A stretch of 19,059 nucleotides of DNA from Pseudomaricurvus sp965662505 (GCF_965662505.1 NZ_CBFIHX010000070.1:1-19059), one strand, 5' to 3'; positions 6,877 through 15,216 are shown, counted from the stretch's first letter. The notes: a model not told the origin generated them from the sequence alone. A program made the numbers and translations.

Positions 6877-8145
6877 ATGACAACGAACAACATCACACCT
6901 AGCCAGAAAGCAGCCCCGCAGCATGCGGCCATGGATCAGTTTCCGGTTGTGGATAACGAATTGCAGGTTGGCGGCATTCCATTAACTAAAGTCGCTGCAC
7001 GCGCGGGACAAACGCCGTTTTACGCCTATGACCGCAAGCTGATGACTGAGCGGGTCAACAGCTTGCGCCAGCAACTGCCGGACGCCATCCATTTACATTA
7101 CGCCATAAAAGCCAATCCCATGCCGGCCGTGGTTCAGCATTTTGCGCAACATACCGATGGACTCGACGTGGCCTCGCTGGGGGAGTTACGGGTTGCACTG
7201 GATACCGGTATTGATCCACAAAACATCAGCTTTGCCGGGCCAGGCAAATCCAACGACGATCTGACCGCTGCCATCGCCGCTGGCGTGATCATCAATATGG
7301 AGTCCGCCGGCGAACTGGATCGTATTACCCGGATAGCCAATGAAAACGGGCATCGTCCCCGAGTCGCTATCCGCGTCAATCCGGATTTCGAACTGAAAAC
7401 CTCTGGTATGAAAATGGGCGGTGGCCCCAAACCCTTTGGAGTGGATGCCGAAAAAGTCCCTGCAATGATGAAAGATGTCTTTGCCCGCGATCTGGATTTT
7501 CAGGGGTTTCATATTTTTTGCGGCTCGCAAAACCTCAAAGCCGAAACCATTATCGAAGCGCAAACCAACACTTTTGAACTCGCGCAACGGCTGGCAGATT
7601 CAGCCCCTTCTCCCATCCAGTGGCTCAACATTGGCGGGGGCCTGGGTGTGCCCTACTTCCCTGGGGAAGAGCGTCTGGAACTACCAGCCATCGCCGACAA
7701 CCTCGACAAACTGTTGGTCCAATACCACAGCACCTTTGGCAACAGTGAAATTGTGATGGAGCTAGGGCGTCATTTAGTAGCCGAAGCGGGGCTCTATGTG
7801 TGTGAGGTGGTTGATCGTAAGGAGTCCCGCGGCGAAGTGTTTATCGTCACCAACGGCGGCCTGCACCATCATCTGGCGGCATCCGGTAACTTTGGGCAGG
7901 TAATTCGTAAAAACTACCCCACTTGTGTTGGCAACCGCGTGCACGCGGCATCCACCGACGATCAGGAACTGGTATCCGTGGTGGGGCCACTGTGTACCCC
8001 GCTGGATATTTTAGCCAACAAGGTGATGCTGCCTAAAATGCAGGAAGGAGATTTGTTTGTCGTCTATCAATCTGGCGCTTACGGAATGACGGCCAGCCCA
8101 CAGGGCTTTTTGAGCCACCCTGCGGCAGTGGAAATTCTGTGCTGA
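6877..8145 (+). CDS. PLP-dependent decarboxylase (LysA/ODC fold III), exosortase A system-associated type
   Basis: This fold-type III PLP enzyme has a TIM barrel plus a beta domain, related to diaminopimelate and ornithine decarboxylases. The PLP lysine is K78 in H-Y-A-I-K-A-N-P; G-F-H-I-F-C-G-S and the Gly-rich phosphate-binding I-G-G-G-L-G-V-P follow, then E-L-G-R-H-L-V and a C-terminal G-P-L-C-T-P-L-D. The frame is open to a TTG at 6793 inside the ligase gene. I prefer the ATG at 6877 (422 residues), although no clear ribosome site precedes it, and the ATG at 6931 (M-D-Q-F-P-V) is a serious alternative. It follows the ligase by 31 bp, so they are probably co-transcribed. In exosortase A loci (TIGR03099-like) this pair is a hallmark; the true substrate is unknown. 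Confidence 0.88.
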   Translation: MTTNNITPSQKAAPQHAAMDQFPVVDNELQVGGIPLTKVAARAGQTPFYAYDRKLMTERVNSLRQQLPDAIHLHYAIKANPMPAVVQHFAQHTDGLDVASLGELRVALDTGIDPQNISFAGPGKSNDDLTAAIAAGVIINMESAGELDRITRIANENGHRPRVAIRVNPDFELKTSGMKMGGGPKPFGVDAEKVPAMMKDVFARDLDFQGFHIFCGSQNLKAETIIEAQTNTFELAQRLADSAPSPIQWLNIGGGLGVPYFPGEERLELPAIADNLDKLLVQYHSTFGNSEIVMELGRHLVAEAGLYVCEVVDRKESRGEVFIVTNGGLHHHLAASGNFGQVIRKNYPTCVGNRVHAASTDDQELVSVVGPLCTPLDILANKVMLPKMQEGDLFVVYQSGAYGMTASPQGFLSHPAAVEILC

Positions 8146-8164
8146 ACTGAACCGAGCAGTTTAA

Positions 8165-9472
8165 CTAATCCTGAGAGGTTGGCTGTACGGTCACCGTATT
8201 ATCAGACAAACCGGTGCCCTCTTGAAAAATCGTAGCCAGTATCTCTGAACCGTATTGCCTTGAAGATTTACGCACGGCTTCGGGACTGGCAATGGCTGCA
8301 ACGCCCTGTTGCAGCTGTTCAATAAAAATCAGCAACTGCTTTTCCAACTCGTCTTTATCGTCCAGTGGTGCCAGGCTTTCTATGCCCGCAGACAGAAGTG
8401 TTTGCCCGGTATCACCCTGTCGGTCTGTCAACGCAAAAATCGGCTTTTGGGCCCGAAAGTATTCATAGAGCTTGGCGGGAATCTGATGATTGCAATTGGT
8501 CGCCTGAAAAATCAGTAGTCCGTCGGCATCCAACATTTCCTGCAGGGCTTGGCGGTATTCCACGCCCGCTTCGAGGCGAATAATGTCATCAATCTTGTGC
8601 TCTTTGAGCATGGGCGCGTACAAACTGTCATGCCCTGTAGCTCGCAGGACGATCTGTACCGACTCCGCTGACAGCTTGCCCTGTTCTTTCAACGACGCTA
8701 CAGCGGCGAAGAAAGCTCTGGGATCGCGCTCAGATGGGTACAGCACTCCACTGTGGACGAGTGTCAGAGGTTTAGTCCCTGCTGCTATTAAATCGTCAAC
8801 TGAATCGTCAGACTGCAGTGAGGCTTCCACCTCGGTAAAAATCGCCTCGTTGTAACCATTGGGAATCAGCGCCCAGCGATCCTCCGGCAGTTCCGGATAA
8901 CGTTCCCGATACATTTTAACAGCGCCCGGTGTGGTAAAGATTGCCTTGCAACAGTTGTTGACCACCTGCCGCTCCAACCACAGGAAGACTTTTCTGCGGC
9001 GAGCTTCTCTCGGATAGCTGTCTTCCGTCATGGAATCGCGAAAGTCCGCCACCCAGGGAATACCGGTCAGCTTGTGCAAAGCCAGTGCAATCAAATGCGC
9101 TGTAGCGATGGGATACGTTGAGAAAATAACCTGAGGCTTGTACTTACGAATCATATTAAGACCCGCTACCACGGCAGAAGGACACCAACTGACCCAGCGA
9201 TCAGGCAAAGCCATGGCATCCAGGTAACGGCCTTTCAATGACAGATGCCGCGCGGTATCCCAGGCCCAGGCACGCTGAACGACGGTATTCTCCGGAATGT
9301 CTTTCAACTGTCCTTCACTGATTTTTTCATAAGCGCGCGGATGGGCACTCAGCACCAACGGTTCCCAGCCCTGATCGGGCAAATCTCGAGAGAATGCCAA
9401 GGTTCGCTGCACCCCACTGCTGATTTGTACTGGTGGATAGTGATAAGCAATAAGCAAAGCCCGTTTTACCAT
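8165..9472 (-). CDS. Glycosyltransferase family 4 protein
   Basis: This 435-residue GT-B glycosyltransferase is likely to add a sugar from a nucleotide donor to a lipid-linked polysaccharide precursor at the inner face of the membrane. The N-terminal acceptor domain opens with L-L-I-A-Y-H-Y-P-P-x-x-x-S-S-G-V-Q-R, typical of GT4 enzymes. The hinge and donor domain start is marked by A-L-I-P-N-G-Y-N-E near residue 205, and the donor-side motif lies at P-A-K-L-Y-E-Y-F-R-A-Q-K-P-I-F-A-L. The frame extends upstream to 9517, but the ATG at 9472 starts the family core and overlaps the stop of the upstream fused hydrolase gene by 7 bp, suggesting translational coupling. It is the last gene of the minus-strand operon and converges on the decarboxylase, with a 19-bp gap. 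Confidence 0.85.
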   Translation of the reverse strand: MVKRALLIAYHYPPVQISSGVQRTLAFSRDLPDQGWEPLVLSAHPRAYEKISEGQLKDIPENTVVQRAWAWDTARHLSLKGRYLDAMALPDRWVSWCPSAVVAGLNMIRKYKPQVIFSTYPIATAHLIALALHKLTGIPWVADFRDSMTEDSYPREARRRKVFLWLERQVVNNCCKAIFTTPGAVKMYRERYPELPEDRWALIPNGYNEAIFTEVEASLQSDDSVDDLIAAGTKPLTLVHSGVLYPSERDPRAFFAAVASLKEQGKLSAESVQIVLRATGHDSLYAPMLKEHKIDDIIRLEAGVEYRQALQEMLDADGLLIFQATNCNHQIPAKLYEYFRAQKPIFALTDRQGDTGQTLLSAGIESLAPLDDKDELEKQLLIFIEQLQQGVAAIASPEAVRKSSRQYGSEILATIFQEGTGLSDNTVTVQPTSQD

Positions 9473-11553
9473 GACTGCATCCATTCTGTGGTCCAATTTG
9501 CGACACGATCCTTCCAAACTTTACGGGAAAACGTATGATCAGAATCCGGGAGATGTTCCATTTGATATTGAGGCTGCGATATCACTCGGTTTAACGGACG
9601 CGAGCGGCGTATCGCATCTTTAAATTCTGCCGCGGTCAAATCAGCACCACTCAGAATGATCAGTACTCTGCCAGTGAAATGTTGTAATCCATGCGTTAAC
9701 TGGGACACCAGATCCGCCTTATTTGCCCCACGGCTCCTGCTTTCACTGTCGCCTTTATTGGCTTCAGCTGTAGAAGATTGACCGCTGGTCGTGGAACGCT
9801 TTAAAGCTCCAAATAATGACCCTAACGAATCCCTGACATTGAAGCGACCTCGCCCAATTTTTTTCCACAACTCAGGCTGCATCAGGCGTTGCAAGTAATA
9901 GTGCCGCAAGTAGGCCTTTGCCTCACCCGCTTCACTGCGAACCCAGGGGTTCAGCAACACCAGCCCATCGATCCTTGCGTCTTTGTAAGCGTAACCGGCC
10001 GCTGCAGTAGCGCCATCACACAGCCCCCATAAGACCATGGACTGTAACTGCGGCAAGCGGTGCTCGAAGGCATCAACGGCCGCCGCGATATCTGGCTCAA
10101 TATCTTCAAAGCCCTCAAATGCCCCTTCACTATCACCCATGCCACGATAATCGAATCGCAATACTGCGATACCCGCACGGGACAGGCTTCTGGCCAGCTG
10201 GACAAATTGACGATGACTGCCCACGCGATATTGCGGACCGCCGACAATCAAAATCACGCCCTGTTTTGGTTCGCCCTCGGGCAGGTGTAACACACCGTAC
10301 AAATGACTGCCTTCGCAGTAAAATTGCAATGGTTCTTCGGTGACAGCTCCTACGTTTCCGTACTGAGCTTCGAGACTCTCTCCTACAATTTCTTCACCTA
10401 CAACTGCTCCACCTACAACTTCCCCACCTTTAACTTGCTGACCTTTAACGTCAACTTCTTGATTTTCGATGCCCTGACTAGCAACAATCACCTCTCGATA
10501 TGAGGTCAGGCGCTTTTCCACATAGGGATCTAACTCCCGCACGGGAGCCGCTGCCGATCGTTTTTCTTCATAGGGCATCATGGGCTGTTCACGGTAAGAC
10601 AAAACCGATTGCTCGTCTGCTTCCTGCCCCAAGCCACCCCCGTCTTGAATATCAGTGGATACTGTATTTTCTGTCCGCAAGGTCTCACAAGTTACTCTGA
10701 TCAGTTCGGGGGCATGAGCAAGCTCTTGAGTCGCCCAGAACGGCTCACCCGCTATGATTTGCGCATCGACGTCAATCTGCTTGTCTTTCCAGGCCTCAAT
10801 CAATTTCTTTGACACAAAAGACAACTGGCCGCCACTCTGACTTTTGACCTCCAGCCAGACAACTGGGGCACAGGGCATTAAATGATCAAGGACTACAGCG
10901 TCTAACTGGGACACCAGAGCTGGTGACAATGGATAGCCGGCCACTTCCAGAGTTTCACCCTCGGAAAACCGCTGGCGAATGTCTTTAACCGTTTCAGTCT
11001 TGACCCGCTTTCCCTCGACAGATGCCCCACCACCCGCTTGTGCGGCCTCCACAATCGAATTAGCTGCCACCAAACCGGTGGCCATACGCAAGCGTAGAAA
11101 CTGTGTTAGTGACTGCTGTGCATTAAGTGACGGCTGCCAAAGGATCAACTGAACCAATTCTGGCCAACCCGATTGCCAATTGTTTTGGACATCCAGCGCC
11201 AACAGACAGCCCAGACGAAGCCCCCACAAGGTCACAGAACCACAGCCTTGCTGCTTTAACCAATAGAGGATATGCGTAAGATTCTCTCGCCACAGATTCC
11301 AGTCAGCACTAGAAAACTCTCCGGGACTATCCCCGGTCCCCCAAAGATCGGGAACCAGAACCCCCACACCTCGCTCGGCAAAAGCACGCGCTTCATCCAT
11401 TACCACCTTGCGGCTTTTGTTCATTTCTTCGGCAAAGGCCGGGCAATGGATGACCCAATGGGAAGGCCAGCCACCTTCCGTGGGCAGGTGCATAACCACA
11501 AACAGAGGGTAATCCGGTAACGGCAGGAACCCGGTATTCACTTTAAAAGGCAT
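9466..11553 (-). CDS. Fused exosortase A-associated hydrolase 2 + hydrolase 1 (tandem alpha/beta-hydrolases)
   Basis: One uninterrupted 695-residue frame holds two alpha/beta-hydrolase domains that are normally separate neighbouring proteins. Domain A (about 1-290) has the hydrolase 2 look: V-P-D-L-W-G-T-G-D-S near 68-76 and an elbow W-G-L-R-L-G at 110-115 with Arg where the nucleophile Ser would be. A hydrophilic, acidic linker (about 291-405) includes five 5-residue repeats at 367-391. Domain B (about 406-695) looks like hydrolase 1: F-D-Y-R-G-M-G-D-S at 467-475, elbow G-L-C-D-G at 510-514 with Cys512 as probable nucleophile, acid D638 in L-S-G-A-D-L-T, and His673 in D-H-T-F-S. The start ATG shares one base with the ACP stop. 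Probable role: releasing or trimming an ACP-bound acyl group, which is inference. Both domains lack signal peptides. Confidence 0.85.
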   Translation of the reverse strand: MPFKVNTGFLPLPDYPLFVVMHLPTEGGWPSHWVIHCPAFAEEMNKSRKVVMDEARAFAERGVGVLVPDLWGTGDSPGEFSSADWNLWRENLTHILYWLKQQGCGSVTLWGLRLGCLLALDVQNNWQSGWPELVQLILWQPSLNAQQSLTQFLRLRMATGLVAANSIVEAAQAGGGASVEGKRVKTETVKDIRQRFSEGETLEVAGYPLSPALVSQLDAVVLDHLMPCAPVVWLEVKSQSGGQLSFVSKKLIEAWKDKQIDVDAQIIAGEPFWATQELAHAPELIRVTCETLRTENTVSTDIQDGGGLGQEADEQSVLSYREQPMMPYEEKRSAAAPVRELDPYVEKRLTSYREVIVASQGIENQEVDVKGQQVKGGEVVGGAVVGEEIVGESLEAQYGNVGAVTEEPLQFYCEGSHLYGVLHLPEGEPKQGVILIVGGPQYRVGSHRQFVQLARSLSRAGIAVLRFDYRGMGDSEGAFEGFEDIEPDIAAAVDAFEHRLPQLQSMVLWGLCDGATAAAGYAYKDARIDGLVLLNPWVRSEAGEAKAYLRHYYLQRLMQPELWKKIGRGRFNVRDSLGSLFGALKRSTTSGQSSTAEANKGDSESRSRGANKADLVSQLTHGLQHFTGRVLIILSGADLTAAEFKDAIRRSRPLNRVISQPQYQMEHLPDSDHTFSRKVWKDRVANWTTEWMQSW
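10382..10456 (-). repeat. Degenerate 15-bp tandem repeat (5 units) in the hydrolase linker
   Basis: Five 15-bp units begin at 10382, 10397, 10412, 10427 and 10442; on the plus strand each begins CCTACAA or CCTTTAA. On the coding strand they encode V-D-V-K-G, Q-Q-V-K-G, G-E-V-V-G, G-A-V-V-G and E-E-I-V-G. Divergence among the copies is enough to suggest an old expansion or selection for a spacer. Confidence 0.85.
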
Positions 11554-11807
11554 CAGCAGACTGTTTTCGCACTCAAAAAGTTGTGGAGATCGCCCAGCGT
11601 CAGAAAAATGTCAGCGCTTATTTCATCATCTTCAATGGCAATACCAAAATCTTCTTCGATGGCGGTGATAACCGAAACAACAGCCATAGAGTCAAATTCG
11701 GGGATGCTTCCCAGCAGAGGTGTGTGCTGGTCAAATGAATCAATTCGACTCCCCAGCTGTAATACTTCACCAACAATTTGTTTTACTTGGTCTAAACTAA
11801 TTTCCAT
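11553..11807 (-). CDS. Acyl carrier protein
   Basis: This 84-residue acidic four-helix carrier protein carries a phosphopantetheine arm on S40 in the motif E-F-D-S-M-A-V-V, replacing the usual D-S-L. A strong negative cluster (I-E-E-D-F-G-I-A-I-E-D-D-E-I-S) follows in helices II-III. It probably carries the acyl or aminoacyl group made by the ligase and decarboxylase genes at 5208-8145. It is the first gene of the minus-strand operon; its TGA overlaps the ATG of the fused hydrolase by one base, so the two are probably translationally coupled. AGGGA about eight bases before the ATG is the likely ribosome site. It is not the fatty-acid ACP, which lies in a fab cluster and has a D-S-L-D motif. 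Confidence 0.92.
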   Translation of the reverse strand: MEISLDQVKQIVGEVLQLGSRIDSFDQHTPLLGSIPEFDSMAVVSVITAIEEDFGIAIEDDEISADIFLTLGDLHNFLSAKTVC

Positions 11808-12044
11808 GTGTTTCCCTAAATCCTGTTTGAAATTGGTACTACAGTCCTACCCCAATCGTGAACTGGCGCAGTTTTTTCTCCTTCGACAAGGTTAGCGTCA
11901 GTCTAAAATCATGTATAGATAATTTTTTATACCAATATATGAAGTTGCCTCATCTTTTTCAGATCATTCTAGAAATACTTAGCTATAAGCAATCAATAAC
12001 TTGAATCTGTAACCTCATAATAATCACAAGGACCGAGCCCAAGT
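11808..12044. other. Divergent promoter region between ACP operon and decoration block
   Basis: This 237-bp AT-rich stretch separates the minus-strand ACP operon from the plus-strand sulfotransferase gene, so promoters for both should lie here. Runs such as TATAGATAATTTTTTATA around 11915-11935 are promoter-like, but I cannot pick a firm -35/-10 pair on either strand. Confidence 0.4.
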
Positions 12045-13055
12045 ATGACAAATAGTCATAATAAATTATTACTTTTATTCGGAATGCCAAGGTCTGGCAC
12101 CACCTGGATAGGAAAGCTTTTTGACTCACACAAGGATACTCTTTATCTACATGAGCCCGATAGCGTTAAAAAGTCGCTTAACATCCCGCTCTTAATGTCC
12201 CATGACAACAATCAGAGTCAAGAACTTCAAGAGCAGATCGACCTTTGGCTTCAGAATGATAATGAAAAAGTCATTGCTTCCTTACCACTGTTTAAGAAGT
12301 CGTATATGAATGAGCCCCAATGGCTCACCTTTTACCTATCGTGCTACGCCTCTAAGGCCATATCCCGATCCGGACTGCCCATTCCTGTTAAGCCCATCCA
12401 TCATCACAACCCTGCAAAGCTGACTGTGTGGAAATCCATTGAGTCACTGGGACGTATGTCCGAGATCAAAAAGCTGACCAGTGCACGGTCTGTCCATATT
12501 CTTCGCCATCCATGTGGGCATATCGCGTCCACCATCAATGGCGAAATGCAACATAACTTCTTTGACAGATCCCCAGTCTGGGAAGACTGGGATCTATTTG
12601 AGAAGTTGTTAGAGCAAAGCCGCGACTCACGATTTCGCCTGAAAGACATACAGCGTATGGATCAGGTAGAAGCATTAACGGTTCGCTGGGGCCTGATTAA
12701 CGACTTCGCTCTGGCCAATAATCCTGGCGACGACAATCAAGTGCTTCTCTATGAGAATTTGTGCGCCAAACCGGAAGGGACTTTAAGGGAACTGATGGCG
12801 TTCGCCGGACTTGAATATACTCAGGAAAACCAGGAATACATCAATTCATCGACCACCACTAACAATAAAGCCTATTACGCCACAGACAAGCTGCCACTGG
12901 AAGCTGCCAACAAATGGCGACACACGTTATCGGAAGATGATATTGCTATTATTGAATCCGTTTCCATGATGTTTAAGTGCGGAGAGTATTATCAGGGTAC
13001 CTTCCAGTCACAATCAGCTCCTATGGATTCCGACCTTCAATCGGGTGCAGCCTGA
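12045..13055 (+). CDS. PAPS-dependent sulfotransferase
   Basis: This 336-residue sulfotransferase moves sulfate from 3'-phosphoadenylyl sulfate to an acceptor hydroxyl or amine. The 5'-phosphosulfate-binding loop is G-M-P-R-S-G-T-T-W-I at 13-22. The 3'-phosphate site is R154 and S162 in H-I-L-R-H-P-C-G-H-I-A-S, with the Arg-to-Ser distance of 8 seen in classical sulfotransferases. There is no signal peptide or membrane segment, so it acts in the cytoplasm, presumably on a nucleotide- or lipid-linked sugar. The start ATG is preceded by AAGGA at slightly long spacing. It is first in the plus-strand decoration block, 244 bp ahead of the next gene, so it may have its own transcript. Acceptor identity is unknown; a polysaccharide precursor is likely from context. 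Confidence 0.87.
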   Translation: MTNSHNKLLLLFGMPRSGTTWIGKLFDSHKDTLYLHEPDSVKKSLNIPLLMSHDNNQSQELQEQIDLWLQNDNEKVIASLPLFKKSYMNEPQWLTFYLSCYASKAISRSGLPIPVKPIHHHNPAKLTVWKSIESLGRMSEIKKLTSARSVHILRHPCGHIASTINGEMQHNFFDRSPVWEDWDLFEKLLEQSRDSRFRLKDIQRMDQVEALTVRWGLINDFALANNPGDDNQVLLYENLCAKPEGTLRELMAFAGLEYTQENQEYINSSTTTNNKAYYATDKLPLEAANKWRHTLSEDDIAIIESVSMMFKCGEYYQGTFQSQSAPMDSDLQSGAA

Positions 13056-13299
13056 TTTCAACAGGTTTACGTCCTGAATTTGAATCCTCTTTCTAAAGAC
13101 TCAAAAGATACTTTATACGCCAAAGAAAGAAGACTCTTTCCGATTCTGCGTCTACACTCCTAATGTCACATTAAACAACGTATCATGTGCATCAGAAAAT
13201 TCAAATGTACATCAGGCGTCGGCTATGAAATCATAACCGTCCTCAGGATGATTGATATTTCAAACAACTCACTTTGTGTATTCAGGGATGTAAACCGCA
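13056..13299. other. Leader region before the asparagine-synthase-like gene
   Basis: This 244-bp gap holds no convincing gene. A weak hairpin (CCTG and CAGG around 13052-13066) lies at the sulfotransferase stop, without a T-run, so readthrough is possible. An upstream overlapping frame beginning at 13185 looks like a chance frame. AGGGAT at about 13282 is the likely ribosome site of the next gene. Confidence 0.4.
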
Positions 13300-15216
13300 A
13301 TGAACAAGAGCATCAAGACGGCTCCAGGACTCCTATCGGAGTGCTTGTATGGAGTGCTGCTCAAAAAACCTCAGTCTAAGACGCCAACACACGATGGCAC
13401 TGATGATTTTTCACGCCAGTGTAGCTCTCTGAAAGACCATCTCAGCACAACACTCTCCCTGTACACTCAACGCTCTGATTCGTTTGCTCTATGCTCAACG
13501 ACATCCGTCTGCTCAGATAATGACATCCATGCCGTTATCATCGGTCAACCACGATGGACTCAGCAGGAGCTGACTACCATCGCCCAAAAAAGTGGCCATA
13601 GCACCGCGCTGTCACACGCATATCAACAGATGGGGAATTCCCTCCTTACAGTACTGGAAGGCAATTTCAGCTTTGTCATCATTGACCAGAAAAAAAATAC
13701 CCTACTATCTGCTGTGGATCGTATGGGCAAGTTTCCTCTTTATTTCGCCGAAACTGATCAGGAATTTATTGTTGCCAGCCATGCCGGCATGATTGCCGAA
13801 AAAGAAAACACTCTAAAGGATATAAGCAGGCAAGGAATATATAACTATATCTACTTTCACATGATTCCTGCACCGCAAACAGCTTACCCGGGCATACAAA
13901 AGCTTCAGGCGGCTCACTCCATCCTTTTCTCACATACCTCCAGTGCTCCAGAGCGATATTGGACTCCAACTTTTACCGAAACACCGGAACATAATATGTC
14001 CGGATATGCCGGCGAGCTAAAACGCGCGCTGGGCAATGCTGTTCAGCGGGCTCTACAAACTGGTTCTAAAACCGGCGCATTTTTGAGTGGGGGGCTAGAC
14101 AGCTCAACCGTTGCAGGAATTCTGGCTGAACAAGGTGGTGGACCTGTTTTTTCCATCGGCTTTTCTGCGGAAGGCTATGACGAGATGGCGTACGCCCGAC
14201 TTACCGCAAAACACTTTGGTCTGGAACTGAACGAATACTATGTGACACCTGAAGACGTTGTCGCGGCCCTGCCAACCATTGCTGCCAGTTACGATGAGCC
14301 GTTTGGAAATTCATCAGCTCTACCCGCTTATTTTTGTGCAAAAATGGCATCAGAGTACGGCATAGACACACTCCTGGCCGGCGATGGCGGCGATGAACTC
14401 TTTGCCGGCAATGAGCGCTATGCCAAACAATCCCTGTTTGAGCCCTATCTGAGAATTCCCGACGGGGTGCGCCACTCGGCCATCGAGCCCATGCTCTCAT
14501 GCTTTCCCGACGCGACACCGATTGTTTCAAAGATGAAAAGTTATGTCCGACAGGCGAATACACCGCTGCCAGGTCGGTTACATACGTATAACTTTCTTCA
14601 TCAGTTTGATCCATCGGACCTGTTTGAATCCGACTTTCTCATCGACGTAGATCCACGACAACCCGGAAAGAATCAGGAGGCTGTATTTCACGCCCCCGAC
14701 GAAGCCACCCACCTCAATCGCATGCTGTATCTTGATTGGCAATACACCCTTGCCGATAATGACTTGCGGAAAGTGAGCCATATGTGCGCGCTGGCAGGCG
14801 TTAATGTGCAATACCCGATGCTGGATGATGAAGTCGTTGCTTTATCTTGTCGTATTCCCAGCCGATGGAAGCTCAAGAACTCGTTAATGAACAGCAACAG
14901 CGGACTTCGTCACTTCTACAAACAAGCTCTGACGGGTTGGCTACCTCAAGAAACTATCGACAAACGAAAACAGGGATTTGGCCTGCCATTTGGCGTTTGG
15001 ATGCGCACTCACAAGCCACTGCAAGAATTGGCTTACGACTCACTGAACAACCTGAAACGACACGGTATATTTCGATCTGATTTTATTGACCGAGCCATAC
15101 GTCTACATCGCGAAGGCCATGCGGCTTACTATGGCGAACTGGTCTGGGTCTTAATGGTGCTGGAACTCTGGTTGTCTCAACATCAGCAACCCTCCGCTAT
15201 GGAGCGTGTTGCATGA
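13300..15216 (+). CDS. Asparagine-synthase-like amidotransferase without the N-terminal catalytic Cys
   Basis: This 638-residue protein has an AsnB architecture: an N-terminal glutaminase-like domain (about 75-215) and a C-terminal synthetase domain. The ATP-pyrophosphatase loop S-G-G-L-D-S-S is intact at 263-269, as are A-G-D-G-G-D-E-L-F-A-G at 360-370 and D-K-R-K-Q-G-F-G-L-P near the end. The glutaminase part keeps A-V-D-R-M-G-K-F-P-L-Y but starts M-N-K-S, so there is no Cys2 and no R-G-P-D motif. A TAA just upstream in frame excludes a missed start. It may therefore use free ammonia or another amine, or form an ester or amide with no glutamine. Related enzymes amidate uronic acids in O-antigens (WbpS type); that role is inferred here. 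Its TGA overlaps the next ATG. Confidence 0.88.
   Translation: MNKSIKTAPGLLSECLYGVLLKKPQSKTPTHDGTDDFSRQCSSLKDHLSTTLSLYTQRSDSFALCSTTSVCSDNDIHAVIIGQPRWTQQELTTIAQKSGHSTALSHAYQQMGNSLLTVLEGNFSFVIIDQKKNTLLSAVDRMGKFPLYFAETDQEFIVASHAGMIAEKENTLKDISRQGIYNYIYFHMIPAPQTAYPGIQKLQAAHSILFSHTSSAPERYWTPTFTETPEHNMSGYAGELKRALGNAVQRALQTGSKTGAFLSGGLDSSTVAGILAEQGGGPVFSIGFSAEGYDEMAYARLTAKHFGLELNEYYVTPEDVVAALPTIAASYDEPFGNSSALPAYFCAKMASEYGIDTLLAGDGGDELFAGNERYAKQSLFEPYLRIPDGVRHSAIEPMLSCFPDATPIVSKMKSYVRQANTPLPGRLHTYNFLHQFDPSDLFESDFLIDVDPRQPGKNQEAVFHAPDEATHLNRMLYLDWQYTLADNDLRKVSHMCALAGVNVQYPMLDDEVVALSCRIPSRWKLKNSLMNSNSGLRHFYKQALTGWLPQETIDKRKQGFGLPFGVWMRTHKPLQELAYDSLNNLKRHGIFRSDFIDRAIRLHREGHAAYYGELVWVLMVLELWLSQHQQPSAMERVA

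Noticed and set aside
8146..8164. AACTG...CAGTT inverted repeat at the tail-to-tail junction, as a terminator
   Set aside because: The stem is only five AT-rich pairs and has no T-run on either strand.
11864..11879. TGGC-N8-TTCT pattern resembling a sigma54 -24/-12 promoter
   Set aside because: The -12 GC is replaced by TC and the rest of the match is poor; one weak pattern in an AT-rich stretch is not enough.
13185..13379. Short frame starting M-C-I upstream of and overlapping the AsnB-like gene, considered as a frameshifted glutaminase N-terminus with Cys2
   Set aside because: The residues after M-C-I do not resemble the M-C-G-I-A-G start or the R-G-P-D region of AsnB, so a simple frameshift does not restore a glutaminase.
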